From Herbaspirillum sp. RTI4 (lineage in GTDB: Bacteria; Pseudomonadota; Gammaproteobacteria; Burkholderiales; Burkholderiaceae_D), in contig NZ_JAVIWQ010000002.1 in NCBI RefSeq assembly GCF_034313965.1, positions 310,001 to 374,000 of the forward strand: a DNA stretch of 64,000 nt, written 5' to 3'. The translations under genes and the position numbers were made by a program. Below, in pieces: positions 18,144 through 26,526 of this stretch (position 1 is its first letter; every line of letters starts with the position of its first letter). The notes under the pieces are model-generated. The model was not told the DNA's origin. It worked only from the letters and a program-made list of their open reading frames with translations, and did no database searches.

Positions 18144-18207
18144 TTTCATCAGGAAAAACAAGTTACTTTAATTAAAATTAAATTCGTCGTTCGCTCAGGA
18201 GATCACC

Positions 18208-19305
18208 ATTAACATTCAACGTAAAGCTCGGTATGACGCTGTTCTGAAGCGCATGCGTCATCCGGATAAACGGACTTGGATCATCATGCTTCCAACCTCG
18301 ATAGGGGAAACGGCATTAGTCTGCTCATTTGCCGAGGCTTTCGTTAAAAAGCATGGTTATGGGATTACTCTTGTGGTGAAGCCTGAGCACTTTGCTTTAA
18401 CACAAATGTATCCGGGCAGGTTTGAACAAGTGATCGTGATGGAGCTAGATGAGATGGCTCAGGCCATGCGGTATTTCCCCCCGCATCAATTCGAAGTCGA
18501 TGTTCCATTTGCCGCATCATGCTGTCATCTTGGCGATGCGCGCATTGATTCAATCTGCTACCTGATGAAATTTCCTGGCCGCGGCGGCCTGAATTATCTT
18601 GATATGTTTCGCCATTTGCTCATGTTACCTTGGGATGCCCGCATAGAACGCCCCAAGGTTCCTGCGGACTGGCTTGTTAAAGCGCAAAATTACGCAAAAG
18701 AAATTGGATTGGTGCCAAACAAATCCATTATTTTATTTCCAGCCACCTCGTCAGATCCCCGAAAATGCCCAGATATTTTGTGGAATACACTCGTGGCGCG
18801 GTTAAAGACCAAGGGTTACAAAATTTTCTGCAACATGACTGGCGGAATACATAAACCTCAAACAATGCCGATAGAGGGAACTACCCCCATCGAAGTAAGC
18901 ATGGAGATGGCGCTACCATTAGTCAGCTTGGCAGGCGGGTCTGTTTGTACCGGCCATGGAATGCAGTTTCTCATCACACTTGGCGGCCAATTTCAAAGGA
19001 TGACCTCATTTTTCCCATTGACTGGAAATAGTAAAGATTATGAACAGGATGGCCATCTTTACGCATCGACGATGACTCAATCGCAATTGATGGCACCGGA
19101 AATGTACCTAAATATTCCATACATGGAATATGGCATTTCTACGGAAGCGTCCGATGAAGAAATAGAGCGTATCGCCATTGCGGCAGCAGACCAATCCGCC
19201 TTAGATCCAAATTGTTACCGTCATTTTTCCGCGCCAGGAGTTTTGTATGTGGATGCCCACGCCGATTGGCTAAGCAAATTGATCGAACCAATAAAGAGAC
19301 AGTGA
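18208..19305 (+). CDS. Glycosyltransferase-like protein (GT9/heptosyltransferase-like), ATT start
   Basis: 365 residues if read from an ATT at 18208; the first ATG in frame is 18253. An AGGAGA ribosome site (18197-18202) sits 5 bp before the ATT and nothing similar precedes the ATG. The 15 extra residues align without gaps to the N-terminus of the paralogue at 21592-22695. The two are about 60% identical by eye over the next 60 residues. 'LPTSIGETALVCSFAEAF' resembles the GT9 N-terminal loop and 'IILFPATSSDPRKCPDILWNTLVARL' the GT9 C-domain start. A heptosyltransferase role would suit the cluster, but the family call is tentative. A terminator follows directly. Confidence 0.6.
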   Translation: MNIQRKARYDAVLKRMRHPDKRTWIIMLPTSIGETALVCSFAEAFVKKHGYGITLVVKPEHFALTQMYPGRFEQVIVMELDEMAQAMRYFPPHQFEVDVPFAASCCHLGDARIDSICYLMKFPGRGGLNYLDMFRHLLMLPWDARIERPKVPADWLVKAQNYAKEIGLVPNKSIILFPATSSDPRKCPDILWNTLVARLKTKGYKIFCNMTGGIHKPQTMPIEGTTPIEVSMEMALPLVSLAGGSVCTGHGMQFLITLGGQFQRMTSFFPLTGNSKDYEQDGHLYASTMTQSQLMAPEMYLNIPYMEYGISTEASDEEIERIAIAAADQSALDPNCYRHFSAPGVLYVDAHADWLSKLIEPIKRQ

Positions 19306-19309
19306 CCAA

Positions 19310-19342
19310 GCAAGGCCGAAATAATTTCGGCCTTGCGTTTTT
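19310..19342 (+). terminator. Rho-independent terminator
   Basis: A perfect 13 bp stem: GCAAGGCCGAAAT (19310-19322) and ATTTCGGCCTTGC (19324-19336), with a one-base nominal loop, followed by G and five T (19338-19342). It starts 4 bp after the stop of the glycosyltransferase-like gene and closes the first part of the cluster. Confidence 0.92.
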
Positions 19343-19804
19343 CGGCAAACATCTCGTTGATCCACCGACATCCGCCTCAAAAGAACATCCATGCCACCGT
19401 ACTTACTACGTTATTCAAAGAATCAACAGAAATCATACTGGCCTAAAGACGCAGCCCCAGGGCTGCTTTACAGTTTTCAGTCCAAGCCACAAAACTGAAG
19501 ACCCGGCTATACCGAAGGCATGATTTTCTGAAGTTAAACTGCCTGGAAATTTCATATGAGAAAACTCCACCCATGAGATTTATTTACATTCTTATAATAT
19601 CTGATTATCTTATTAATCATCTATTGACGCATGCTGATTATTAATTATTAATCGCAAAAATTTCTTCGGCAGAAATTCCCAATCAAAAACCTTTACAAAA
19701 TAATTTAATAAAAAAAACTACCTACATTCAAATTAAAAACTATTTCTTTGTGATAATATTTTACCGCCTATAGCTTATCGCTAACCAACTTAAGATATCA
19801 AAAA
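19343..19804. other. AT-rich intergenic region
   Basis: About 460 bp, strongly AT-rich from about 19540 onward, with no recognisable gene. A possible extended -10 (TGTGATAAT, about 19748-19757) lies some 50 bp before the ATG at 19805, but no convincing -35 goes with it. The composition suggests foreign DNA together with the next gene. Confidence 0.4.
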
Positions 19805-21408
19805 ATGACCGTTAATAATGAAATAATACAAAATGCATTCGATGATCCACTGCAATTATTAATCAATTATTATTCCATTACTGAATCCATCTGCAGAAAA
19901 AACCTATTGACCAACAATATTACGATAGCGGATTTTATCTTTGGCCCATCCCAAGTGATTTAATTGGATCATTCGATGCTTTTTTTCTGGAGAGTCGAAA
20001 AATAGATTTTTCATCTCATGACGCATCTCCGGAATATTACAAATCACACTTTCAAAATAAGCAAGAAACAGAAGCAATCGTTAATTCACAAATTAATCAC
20101 TATAAAAAGCCTATTGCAGGCGATTCTGCATACGAGTCATATAAGGCATTACTAAATTATATCTCCCCTGGAATTGAAGAATTGCTGGGCTACTCTTTTA
20201 AAGTAGTTAATGTGCGAGCGACGAAACTAAAAAAACAGTCTGGTTATGGACAGCCAGCGTGGCATAACGATGGACTGCATAATTGTATAAAAAAAATAAT
20301 GATTTATCCGTCGCCCATGGATTCGGATAATGGAACATTCGAAATTATCGATCGCCAAGGAAAATACAATCTCATCGCCAATAGTCAACCGTCAATTATT
20401 TTGGCAGATGTAGCAGTCCTAGTACACAGAGGGATTCCACCGAAAGTTAGTGACTGTAGGCCAATGATTGAAATCACGATAATTCCATCATTAGTTACCA
20501 CTACTGACTACGTTACTGCGGGACATAATGCAAGGGTGCCTCTTCCGTCAACGGCTCAATTTGAAGAATTTTTTGATTTGAAATACCGAAAAGTCAATGA
20601 CTTCGAGTATTCAAGTAACTCTGAATTTATAAAACATGAAAATATCCGCAATATTAATTTAGGCGGAGGGTCTTGGTTTTCGGAAAATGGCTGGATAAAT
20701 TATGATGAATTTAGTCGGGACATAAGAGGAAAAATAAAATTTCATTCTCATACTGAATTACCTTATCCTAGCTCATATGCAGATGTCGTTTACTCTTCTC
20801 ACTGCTTAGAACATTTAAATGATTCTGTCGTAAATAAATTAATTCGGGAAGCGTATAGAGTATTAAATAATGGCGGCAAACTAGTAATTAAACTCCCTGA
20901 CTTTGATGCAGTACTGGATGAGTTTAGACGGGGTGTTGACAATGAAATTTTAAGTGTCAATCCCGATCGTTGGAACATCGTTCCTTTGAAAAAAATGTGG
21001 GAAAATTCAGGCATACCATTTTCATATGAAAGACTTGCTGCAATGATTTTTTGCGGATATTGGAAAAGAAATGGATACCAGCATTTTTCTGACATCCAAC
21101 AAGATAATTCCTACCATGGCCCATGCAAAATTTCAGATTCTGAAAATCGCCTTATCTTAGAAAAAGATATATCACCCCACTCCATAGCAATGACTTACGT
21201 TAATAAAGTTATTGAAATTGAAGGAGAGGAAAATATTGTTTTTAACCATCAAAATGCTTGGTCATATAAAGAATTTATAGCGCTGATTGAATCTATTGGT
21301 TTCGAATTTATCGAAACATCAACAAAAGTCACCAATAGTATTTCGCAGGTACCGTCCATACATGATGGGGAAAGCATTAGTCGATATTATGAATTTTTAA
21401 AACCTTAG
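19805..21408 (+). CDS. PhyH-like 2OG-Fe(II) dioxygenase fused to a class I methyltransferase, with -1 frameshift
   Basis: Reading starts at the ATG at 19805 and hits a TAA after 53 codons. A second frame, open from 19885, continues the same protein with no start codon of its own near the junction. The join falls on A6C at 19897-19903. With a -1 shift the product is about 534 residues. Dioxygenase part: HxD in 'AWHNDGLH', distal His in 'VLVHRGIPP' and Arg in 'CRPMIEI'. Methyltransferase part: 'INLGGGSWF', 'PYPSSYADVVYSSHCLEHL' and 'VLNNGGKLVIKLPD'. Very AT-rich (about one third G+C by eye), unlike its neighbours, so probably acquired. Either a programmed frameshift or a broken gene. Substrate unknown. 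Confidence 0.6.
19897..19903 (+). other. Slippery heptamer A_AAA_AAC
   Basis: In the frame of the ATG at 19805 the codons here are AGA AAA AAC, which places A_AAA_AAC in exactly the phase needed for a -1 slip. Slipping leads into the long downstream frame. I see no strong stem-loop 5-9 bases downstream, so a simple one-base indel in the A-run is an equally good explanation. Confidence 0.5.
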
Positions 21409-21469
21409 CTTCTAACCTAAAAATACCGTGCTTTCAAACATCACAAACCAACATCGGCGGTGATAGCTC

Positions 21470-21509
21470 ACTGAGATTCCGTTACAGTAACGATGTAGGG
21501 AATCTCAGT
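21470..21509. terminator. Inverted repeat between convergent genes
   Basis: ACTGAGATTCC (21470-21480) pairs with GGAATCTCAGT (21499-21509), and the loop holds a second small palindrome, GTTACAGTAAC (21481-21491). It lies between the stop at 21408 and the convergent stop at 21592, so a bidirectional terminator is plausible. T-runs are weak. Confidence 0.5.
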
Positions 21510-21591
21510 CGATTTAATTAGTCATCATTTTATAGAGCAGATCATTGAGGACTCGATCTTTAACCTCAAAAAGCGAAATACCAAGGGGGGT

Positions 21592-22695
21592 TTATGACTG
21601 CCTTATTGGAATCGGCGCAATGAGAGCACGAAGCCATTGAGCATTGCCACTAATGTAATCACTTCCATCGGCTGAATAGCGTTGAAAACGGTCTGGATTG
21701 CCTAATGACTGATCAGCAATGGATCTCGCCAGCCGAATCAGTTCCTTTTCGGAACCAGAAAACGGGACTCCAAATTCAGAAAATGGAATATCCACGCATA
21801 CCTCTGGTGCCATAAATTGCATTTTAGAGAGATGTGCCGGATAGATCCGTTCATTGAGCAGAACATCTTCATCATTGGCGGTCATCGGAAACAAAACCGT
21901 CATCTCGTCAAACAGCCCACCCATCGCTTGCCAAAACAACATCCCATTAGCTCCCCCGATGACCTTCCCAATTAAACTGATTAATGGAAGGCCGAGCTGC
22001 ATCGATACATCAATAGGAATTGTGCCCGCAATCGGCATGGTGTCGGGTTGAAATTGTCCCCCCTTCATGTTGCAAAGTACCTGGTAGCCGTTTTGATTGA
22101 GCCTTGCAGCAAGCGTTGTCCAAAAAATATCAGGGAATTGCGTTATCGCAGAATTATTTGCGGGGAAAAGGATGATCGCATGTTGAGTATCAATCCCAGC
22201 CATAGTTACAAAATTCTGCGCTTGATCCATCCACTCGACTGGCACAATAGGTCGCTCAAGGCGCGCATCCCATGGCAACTTGAAAATGTGGCGATAAGTA
22301 TCAGTAAAAGTAAGGCCTCCGCGACCTGGATACTTGAACAGGTAAGAAATGGCATCTGCTCGGGCATCGCCAAGGTTGTAAAAAAACCCCGCAAGCGGGA
22401 CGTCAATGTCAAATTGGTGAGGGGGGCAATGCCTCATGATTTCCAAAATGACATCACGATCCTCCACAAGAACCTGCTCAAAACGATTCGGATACATCTC
22501 CGTAATCGCCAGATGATGCGGTTGCACCACCATAGTAATGCTGTAGCCGTGCGCCTTAACGAAAGCGTCGGAGAGGGCGCACACAGTCACGGTTTCACCT
22601 ATGGAGGCAGGATTTAAAATTATCCAAGTCCGTTTGTAAGGATGCCTCAGCTTTTTAAGCATTTCGTTAAACCAAGCCTGTCCTCGGACACTCAT
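21592..22695 (-). CDS. Glycosyltransferase-like protein (paralogue of 18208-19305)
   Basis: 367 residues, paralogous over its whole length to the gene at 18208-19305, including 'KRTWII', 'SIGET', 'HGY.IT.VV', 'MYP.RFEQV' and 'KFPGRGGL/KYPGRGGL'. The N-terminal 'NPASIGETVTVCALSDAF' and the 'IILFPANNSA..FPDIFWTTLAARL' stretch suggest a GT-B, GT9-like fold. It is the only - strand gene of the glycan cluster. An AAGGAG lies about 10 bp before the ATG. The duplicate pair brackets the AT-rich dioxygenase-methyltransferase gene. The enzyme activity is inferred from fold-like motifs only. Confidence 0.6.
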   Translation of the reverse strand: MSVRGQAWFNEMLKKLRHPYKRTWIILNPASIGETVTVCALSDAFVKAHGYSITMVVQPHHLAITEMYPNRFEQVLVEDRDVILEIMRHCPPHQFDIDVPLAGFFYNLGDARADAISYLFKYPGRGGLTFTDTYRHIFKLPWDARLERPIVPVEWMDQAQNFVTMAGIDTQHAIILFPANNSAITQFPDIFWTTLAARLNQNGYQVLCNMKGGQFQPDTMPIAGTIPIDVSMQLGLPLISLIGKVIGGANGMLFWQAMGGLFDEMTVLFPMTANDEDVLLNERIYPAHLSKMQFMAPEVCVDIPFSEFGVPFSGSEKELIRLARSIADQSLGNPDRFQRYSADGSDYISGNAQWLRALIAPIPIRQS

Positions 22696-23060
22696 ACGAA
22701 TCGCACTCCTTCACTGCCAAAAAACCGTTTTTTGTACCTGAAAAAATAAATCTGCTCTTTTATCTAGCACACTGATTCTCTCACTATTAACAAGGAATTT
22801 TGATTTCATACCGGCAATCGTACCGCATGCAATCAAATGTCGATCCCTGGGGAAAAAACAGTCGCATTTATTACCCCTCCTGCAAAGGCTCCTCCCCAAG
22901 ATCGCCCGCCTAGCCCTACCTTGAGTAATATTGGACGGAATGAGCATGAAACACCCCGCTGATCAGAGATTGAAGCAAGGAAGTTGCATGATTTAATCCA
23001 GATCGACAATATGCATTGTCTTTGCCTCATCTATTTGAACTATCGGACAGAATAAAAATT
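22696..23060. other. Divergent intergenic region
   Basis: About 365 bp between two divergently oriented genes, presumably holding both promoters. The only clear structure is a short A/T inverted repeat, CAAAAAAC-C-GTTTTTTG (22718-22734), just upstream of the - strand start. Short frames here have no recognisable motif. Confidence 0.4.
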
Positions 23061-23171
23061 ATGAAAGCCGTGACACTAACCGAAGCTGCGGACACCTGCA
23101 CCATCGAAGAAATCGCATCACTCCCTCCGCAGAACTACCCGATAGATCGCCAGATTTTCTACCAAGTGTAG
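23061..23171 (+). CDS. Small ORF upstream of the CDP-glucose dehydratase
   Basis: 36 codons from an ATG at 23061; the TAG stop overlaps a GTG that could start the next gene (TAGTG). The peptide is acidic in the middle ('DTCTIEEIA') and ends 'QIFYQV'. In many clusters the gene before rfbG is rfbF, and the peptide begins 'MKAV' like RfbF, but the rest does not match it. It may be a remnant, a leader or chance. No function is proposed. Confidence 0.35.
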   Translation: MKAVTLTEAADTCTIEEIASLPPQNYPIDRQIFYQV

Positions 23172-23185
23172 TGGAAAGCAATCCC

Positions 23186-24265
23186 ATGATCCAAGAATTC
23201 TGGCAAGGCAAAAAAGTATTCATCACCGGCCACACCGGCTTCATGGGCAGTTGGCTTACGCTCTGGCTGAACCGGCTCGGTGCCGAAGTGCACGGTTACT
23301 CACTCCCGGCCCCCACCCAACCCAGCATGTTTCACCTGGCACGGCTGCAAAACTGCGCCACCACTACCACCGGCGACATCGGCGATCTGCAATACCTGCG
23401 CGATATCCTCGCCGCAGCCAAGCCAGACATCGTGTTCCATCTGGCAGCGCAAGCTATCGCGCTCGATTCCTATGCCGCGCCAATCGAAACATTCGCCACC
23501 AATGTGATGGGCACGGCACATTTGTTGGAAGCGGTACGACACACGCCCAGCGTGCGCTCGGTTGTCATCGTCAGCAGTGACAAATGCTATGAAAACCGCG
23601 AATGGGTCTGGGGCTATCGCGAAGAAGAAAAAATGGGGGGACATGACCCCTACAGCGGCAGTAAAGGTGCGGCAGAAATAGTCACCGCCTCCTACCGCAG
23701 CTCCTTTTTTGGCCCGAATAGCAGCTCACAGACCGCCATCGCCACTGCGCGCGCGGGCAACGTGATCGGCGGCGGCGATTTCGCCACGGATCGCTTGATC
23801 CCCGACCTCATCCGCGCGCTGGAAAAAAATCAGCCGATCATGATTCACAATCCGCACGCGATACGCCCATGGCAATTCGTGCTTGATCCCCTGGCTGGTT
23901 ATATGCAACTGGCGCAGCGGCTCTACGAATCGGGCAGGAAATATGCCGAAGGATGGAACTTCGGCCCCGCCGATTCCGATTTGCAAACCGTCAGCCAACT
24001 GTGCGCCGCCTTCAACCATTCGCTGCAAAAAAACGAATGCCAAACGGCGGAAATTATCCTCGCCGCCCCCGCCGAAGCACCGCACGAAACCTCTTTTCTG
24101 CGGCTGGACATTTCCAAATCGCGACAACATCTCGACTGGATGCCCAAGCTGGAGCTGCATACCGCGCTCGAACTCACTGCTCAGTGGTATAGCGCATACC
24201 TGAACAATGAAGATCTGCGCGAACTCAGCGAACAGCAGATCGATTTTTTTCAGGGCTTTGGATAA
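23186..24265 (+). CDS. rfbG: CDP-glucose 4,6-dehydratase
   Basis: 359 residues from the ATG at 23186, with GGAAAG upstream; a GTG at 23171 would add five residues. 'FWQGKKVFITGHTGFMGSWLTLWL' is the RfbG N-terminus, 'VVIVSSDKCYENREWVWGYREEE' and 'PYSGSKGAAEIV' hold the catalytic Ser/Thr, Tyr and Lys, and 'ARAGNVIGGGDFATDRLIPD' is the RfbG-specific loop. It turns CDP-glucose into CDP-4-keto-6-deoxyglucose, the precursor of 3,6-dideoxy sugars and of yersiniose. The usual partner RfbF is not next to it. RfbH is not in the window. Confidence 0.88.
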   Translation: MIQEFWQGKKVFITGHTGFMGSWLTLWLNRLGAEVHGYSLPAPTQPSMFHLARLQNCATTTTGDIGDLQYLRDILAAAKPDIVFHLAAQAIALDSYAAPIETFATNVMGTAHLLEAVRHTPSVRSVVIVSSDKCYENREWVWGYREEEKMGGHDPYSGSKGAAEIVTASYRSSFFGPNSSSQTAIATARAGNVIGGGDFATDRLIPDLIRALEKNQPIMIHNPHAIRPWQFVLDPLAGYMQLAQRLYESGRKYAEGWNFGPADSDLQTVSQLCAAFNHSLQKNECQTAEIILAAPAEAPHETSFLRLDISKSRQHLDWMPKLELHTALELTAQWYSAYLNNEDLRELSEQQIDFFQGFG

Positions 24266-24411
24266 TTGCAGGTCTTTCCGGCTCAGGCTAAGCCACTCTC
24301 CGTCAGCGCTAAACTTATGGCGTAAAGTGTCGTTAACCTAATACACCTCCTCATTACTTCGTGGCGGTCGATCAGCGCGCCGCCATTCCCACATCATCGT
24401 CAGAGGTTTTT

Positions 24412-24642
24412 ATGAGTATCGATAATTTTTCCGCCGAATTCGCCGACGCAATTGAAGTCCCACCAGAAACAGTCACTGGCAGCACCGTATTCAAAGATTT
24501 GGAAATTTGGGACTCGCTGGCGATACTGGTCGTCATCGCCATGGTCGACGCGACCTATGACGTCGCCATCACAGGCGACGATCTGAAAAACACCAGCACA
24601 GTGGCAGAGCTACATCAGATCGTCCTGAGCCGGAGCAAATAA
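24412..24642 (+). CDS. Acyl carrier protein
   Basis: 76 residues from the ATG at 24412. Ser35 in 'WDSLAIL' is the phosphopantetheine attachment site (DSL motif). The acidic, helical composition and length fit a stand-alone ACP. Its pairing with two KAS III genes, an SDR and an N-acyltransferase suggests that it carries an acyl group destined for a sugar, rather than serving bulk fatty-acid synthesis. The frame from a GTG at 24361 is longer than any ACP needs. Confidence 0.85.
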   Translation: MSIDNFSAEFADAIEVPPETVTGSTVFKDLEIWDSLAILVVIAMVDATYDVAITGDDLKNTSTVAELHQIVLSRSK

Positions 24643-24664
24643 CACCGGCCGCATTGCCGGTGCA

Positions 24665-25768
24665 ATGAGGGATACGGATGAACAGTTCCTTGCCCGATGT
24701 AGCGGAAAATATTTTCCCCGAATAAAGAATGCGCAGATGTCCATCCCGATTAACAATTACATTGATCCAGCCATATTCGACGAAGAACTGGAAAAAGTTT
24801 TTTCGAGACAGATGTTTATCGCTCATCAAAACGATATCCCGGCAGCCGACGACTATTACAGTTTCCGTGCAGGGAAACGCAGCTACACGCTGCGCAATAT
24901 CGGCGCGCAAAATCGTTTGCTGGACAATGTCTGCCGACACCGATTCAATCTGATCGACCCGCCGGGATTCGGCAACCGGAAATTCCGCTGCGGCTACCAC
25001 GGCTGGACTTACGATGCCGATGGTGGCGCATCGTTCATCCCTTTGCGCAACACCTTCAAGAATCTGCCCGACGATATCCGTCTCACATCTGCGCCGCACG
25101 AAGACATTCACGGCTTCCAGTTCCTCATGCAAGCCGATCCTGCTCGTCGTCAGACTGTCGCCAGACTGCTCACGCAAATGGGAACGCCCGCAGGCGGTCA
25201 TTTTTTCCGTGGCGAAATCCGTCATCAATGCAACTGGAAACTGATCGTTGAAAACGTACTGGATTCCTATCATGTCTCCTTTGTGCATGCATCCACCTTC
25301 AGCAAGGCCGGTTACTCTTCCACCGGTCGCGTCGAACCAGTGCCGCTCAACAGTGAATACGACACTGCGGTAACCCACTATCCCGATGAAGCGAGCGCAA
25401 AGCAAATGCTGCGCATCGTTCGCAACATCACACCGGCATATCGGCATCTGCATATCTTTCCCAATTTATTTCTCAGCATCGGTAGCGAACTAGTGTATTA
25501 CGTCGCCAACGTCATGCCGGTCAGCACAAACGAAAGTGTCCTGCATTACCGTCTTTACCCAACCGAAAAAATGCTGGCACTCACTCCCGGCCTGCGCGAC
25601 TCGTTCATGCAAAGTGCCATTGATCTGACCGCACAAACACTGGAAGAAGACCGCCTGATGCTGGAATCCAATCAGATCGGCCTGCTCTCCGCGCAAGGTG
25701 CTTATACGCTTTGTGAAAACGAATTGCGCATCCGTCATTTTCACGACGCTTACCGGCGCTTTCTATGA
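24665..25768 (+). CDS. Rieske non-heme iron oxygenase
   Basis: 367 residues. The Rieske [2Fe-2S] motif CxH-x16-CxxH is complete (Cys90, His92, Cys109, His112). The catalytic region 'WKLIVENVLDSYHVSFVHAS' holds the two His of the mononuclear iron and the bridging Asp/Asn; a later 'EEDRLMLES' supplies the likely Asp ligand. It should hydroxylate a substrate using electrons from an unlinked reductase. Placed between an ACP and an SDR, the acyl-ACP or acyl-sugar is the likely substrate. An ATG at 24737 is an alternative start. The stop overlaps the next gene (ATGA). Confidence 0.85.
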   Translation: MRDTDEQFLARCSGKYFPRIKNAQMSIPINNYIDPAIFDEELEKVFSRQMFIAHQNDIPAADDYYSFRAGKRSYTLRNIGAQNRLLDNVCRHRFNLIDPPGFGNRKFRCGYHGWTYDADGGASFIPLRNTFKNLPDDIRLTSAPHEDIHGFQFLMQADPARRQTVARLLTQMGTPAGGHFFRGEIRHQCNWKLIVENVLDSYHVSFVHASTFSKAGYSSTGRVEPVPLNSEYDTAVTHYPDEASAKQMLRIVRNITPAYRHLHIFPNLFLSIGSELVYYVANVMPVSTNESVLHYRLYPTEKMLALTPGLRDSFMQSAIDLTAQTLEEDRLMLESNQIGLLSAQGAYTLCENELRIRHFHDAYRRFL

Positions 25769-26502
25769 ACTGTCAAAATAAAACCGTACTGGTAACCGGT
25801 GCCACCTCCGGCATCGGCCATGCCTGCGTCGAGCGATTCATCGCTGCTGGTGCGCATGTTGTTGCCGTTGGCCGCAATCCAGAGCGTCTGGCCGAATTAA
25901 GTGCCTCCTACGGCGCGCAATGCACCGTCATTTCTTACGACCTCGGCGATCCAGACAAATTAACCGAGCTGGTGTCCCAACTGCCGGCATTGGACGGACT
26001 TGTCATGTCCGCCGGCATCACCAAAAGTAATCCCATCAAATTTTTTAACCGTAAAGTATTCGATGAAACGCTGGCGATTAATCTGATCACACCCGTCGTG
26101 TTGGCCGTGGAAATCACGAATGCGAAAAAATTAAGGAATAACGGTTCCATCGTTTTTCTTTCTTCAACGAACGGTACTGCCGGCGGCGTCAAAGGCAGTC
26201 TGGCTTACGCAACGACCAAGGCGGCGCTTGTCGGCGCATCAAAAGTATTGGCGGCAGAACTGAGCGGCAAGGGTATTCGGGTCAACTGCGTCGCACCGGC
26301 AACGATTTCGTCGGAGATGGTGCTGAATTATTTTTCCCAATTATCGGAAGAAGCCATGCAGGCCGACATGCAAAAATATCCTTTAGGTAAACGCTACGGA
26401 AAACCATCCGAAGTGGCCGACCTGATCGCCTATCTGATCTCTGACAGCAGTAGTTTCATTACCGGGCAAACGATCACCATCGATGGTGGTCGCAGCCTGT
26501 GA
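25765..26502 (+). CDS. SDR, FabG-like 3-oxoacyl reductase candidate
   Basis: 245 residues: 'VLVTGATSGIGHACVERF', 'LVMSAGIT', 'VFLSSTNGT' and YATTK, ending 'TITIDGGRSL', the FabG-like layout. Coupled to the Rieske gene by ATGA. Among ACP and KAS III genes, reduction of a 3-oxoacyl-ACP to 3-hydroxyacyl-ACP is the simplest role. A sugar ketone is also possible. Confidence 0.8.
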   Translation: MNCQNKTVLVTGATSGIGHACVERFIAAGAHVVAVGRNPERLAELSASYGAQCTVISYDLGDPDKLTELVSQLPALDGLVMSAGITKSNPIKFFNRKVFDETLAINLITPVVLAVEITNAKKLRNNGSIVFLSSTNGTAGGVKGSLAYATTKAALVGASKVLAAELSGKGIRVNCVAPATISSEMVLNYFSQLSEEAMQADMQKYPLGKRYGKPSEVADLIAYLISDSSSFITGQTITIDGGRSL

Positions 26503-26526
26503 CACGACAAACAAAGAAGGACTGAT

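Noticed and set aside
20182..21408. Independent gene starting at the TTG at 20182
   Set aside because: That start would cut off the first third of the dioxygenase fold, and coding sequence clearly continues upstream in the same frame to 19885.
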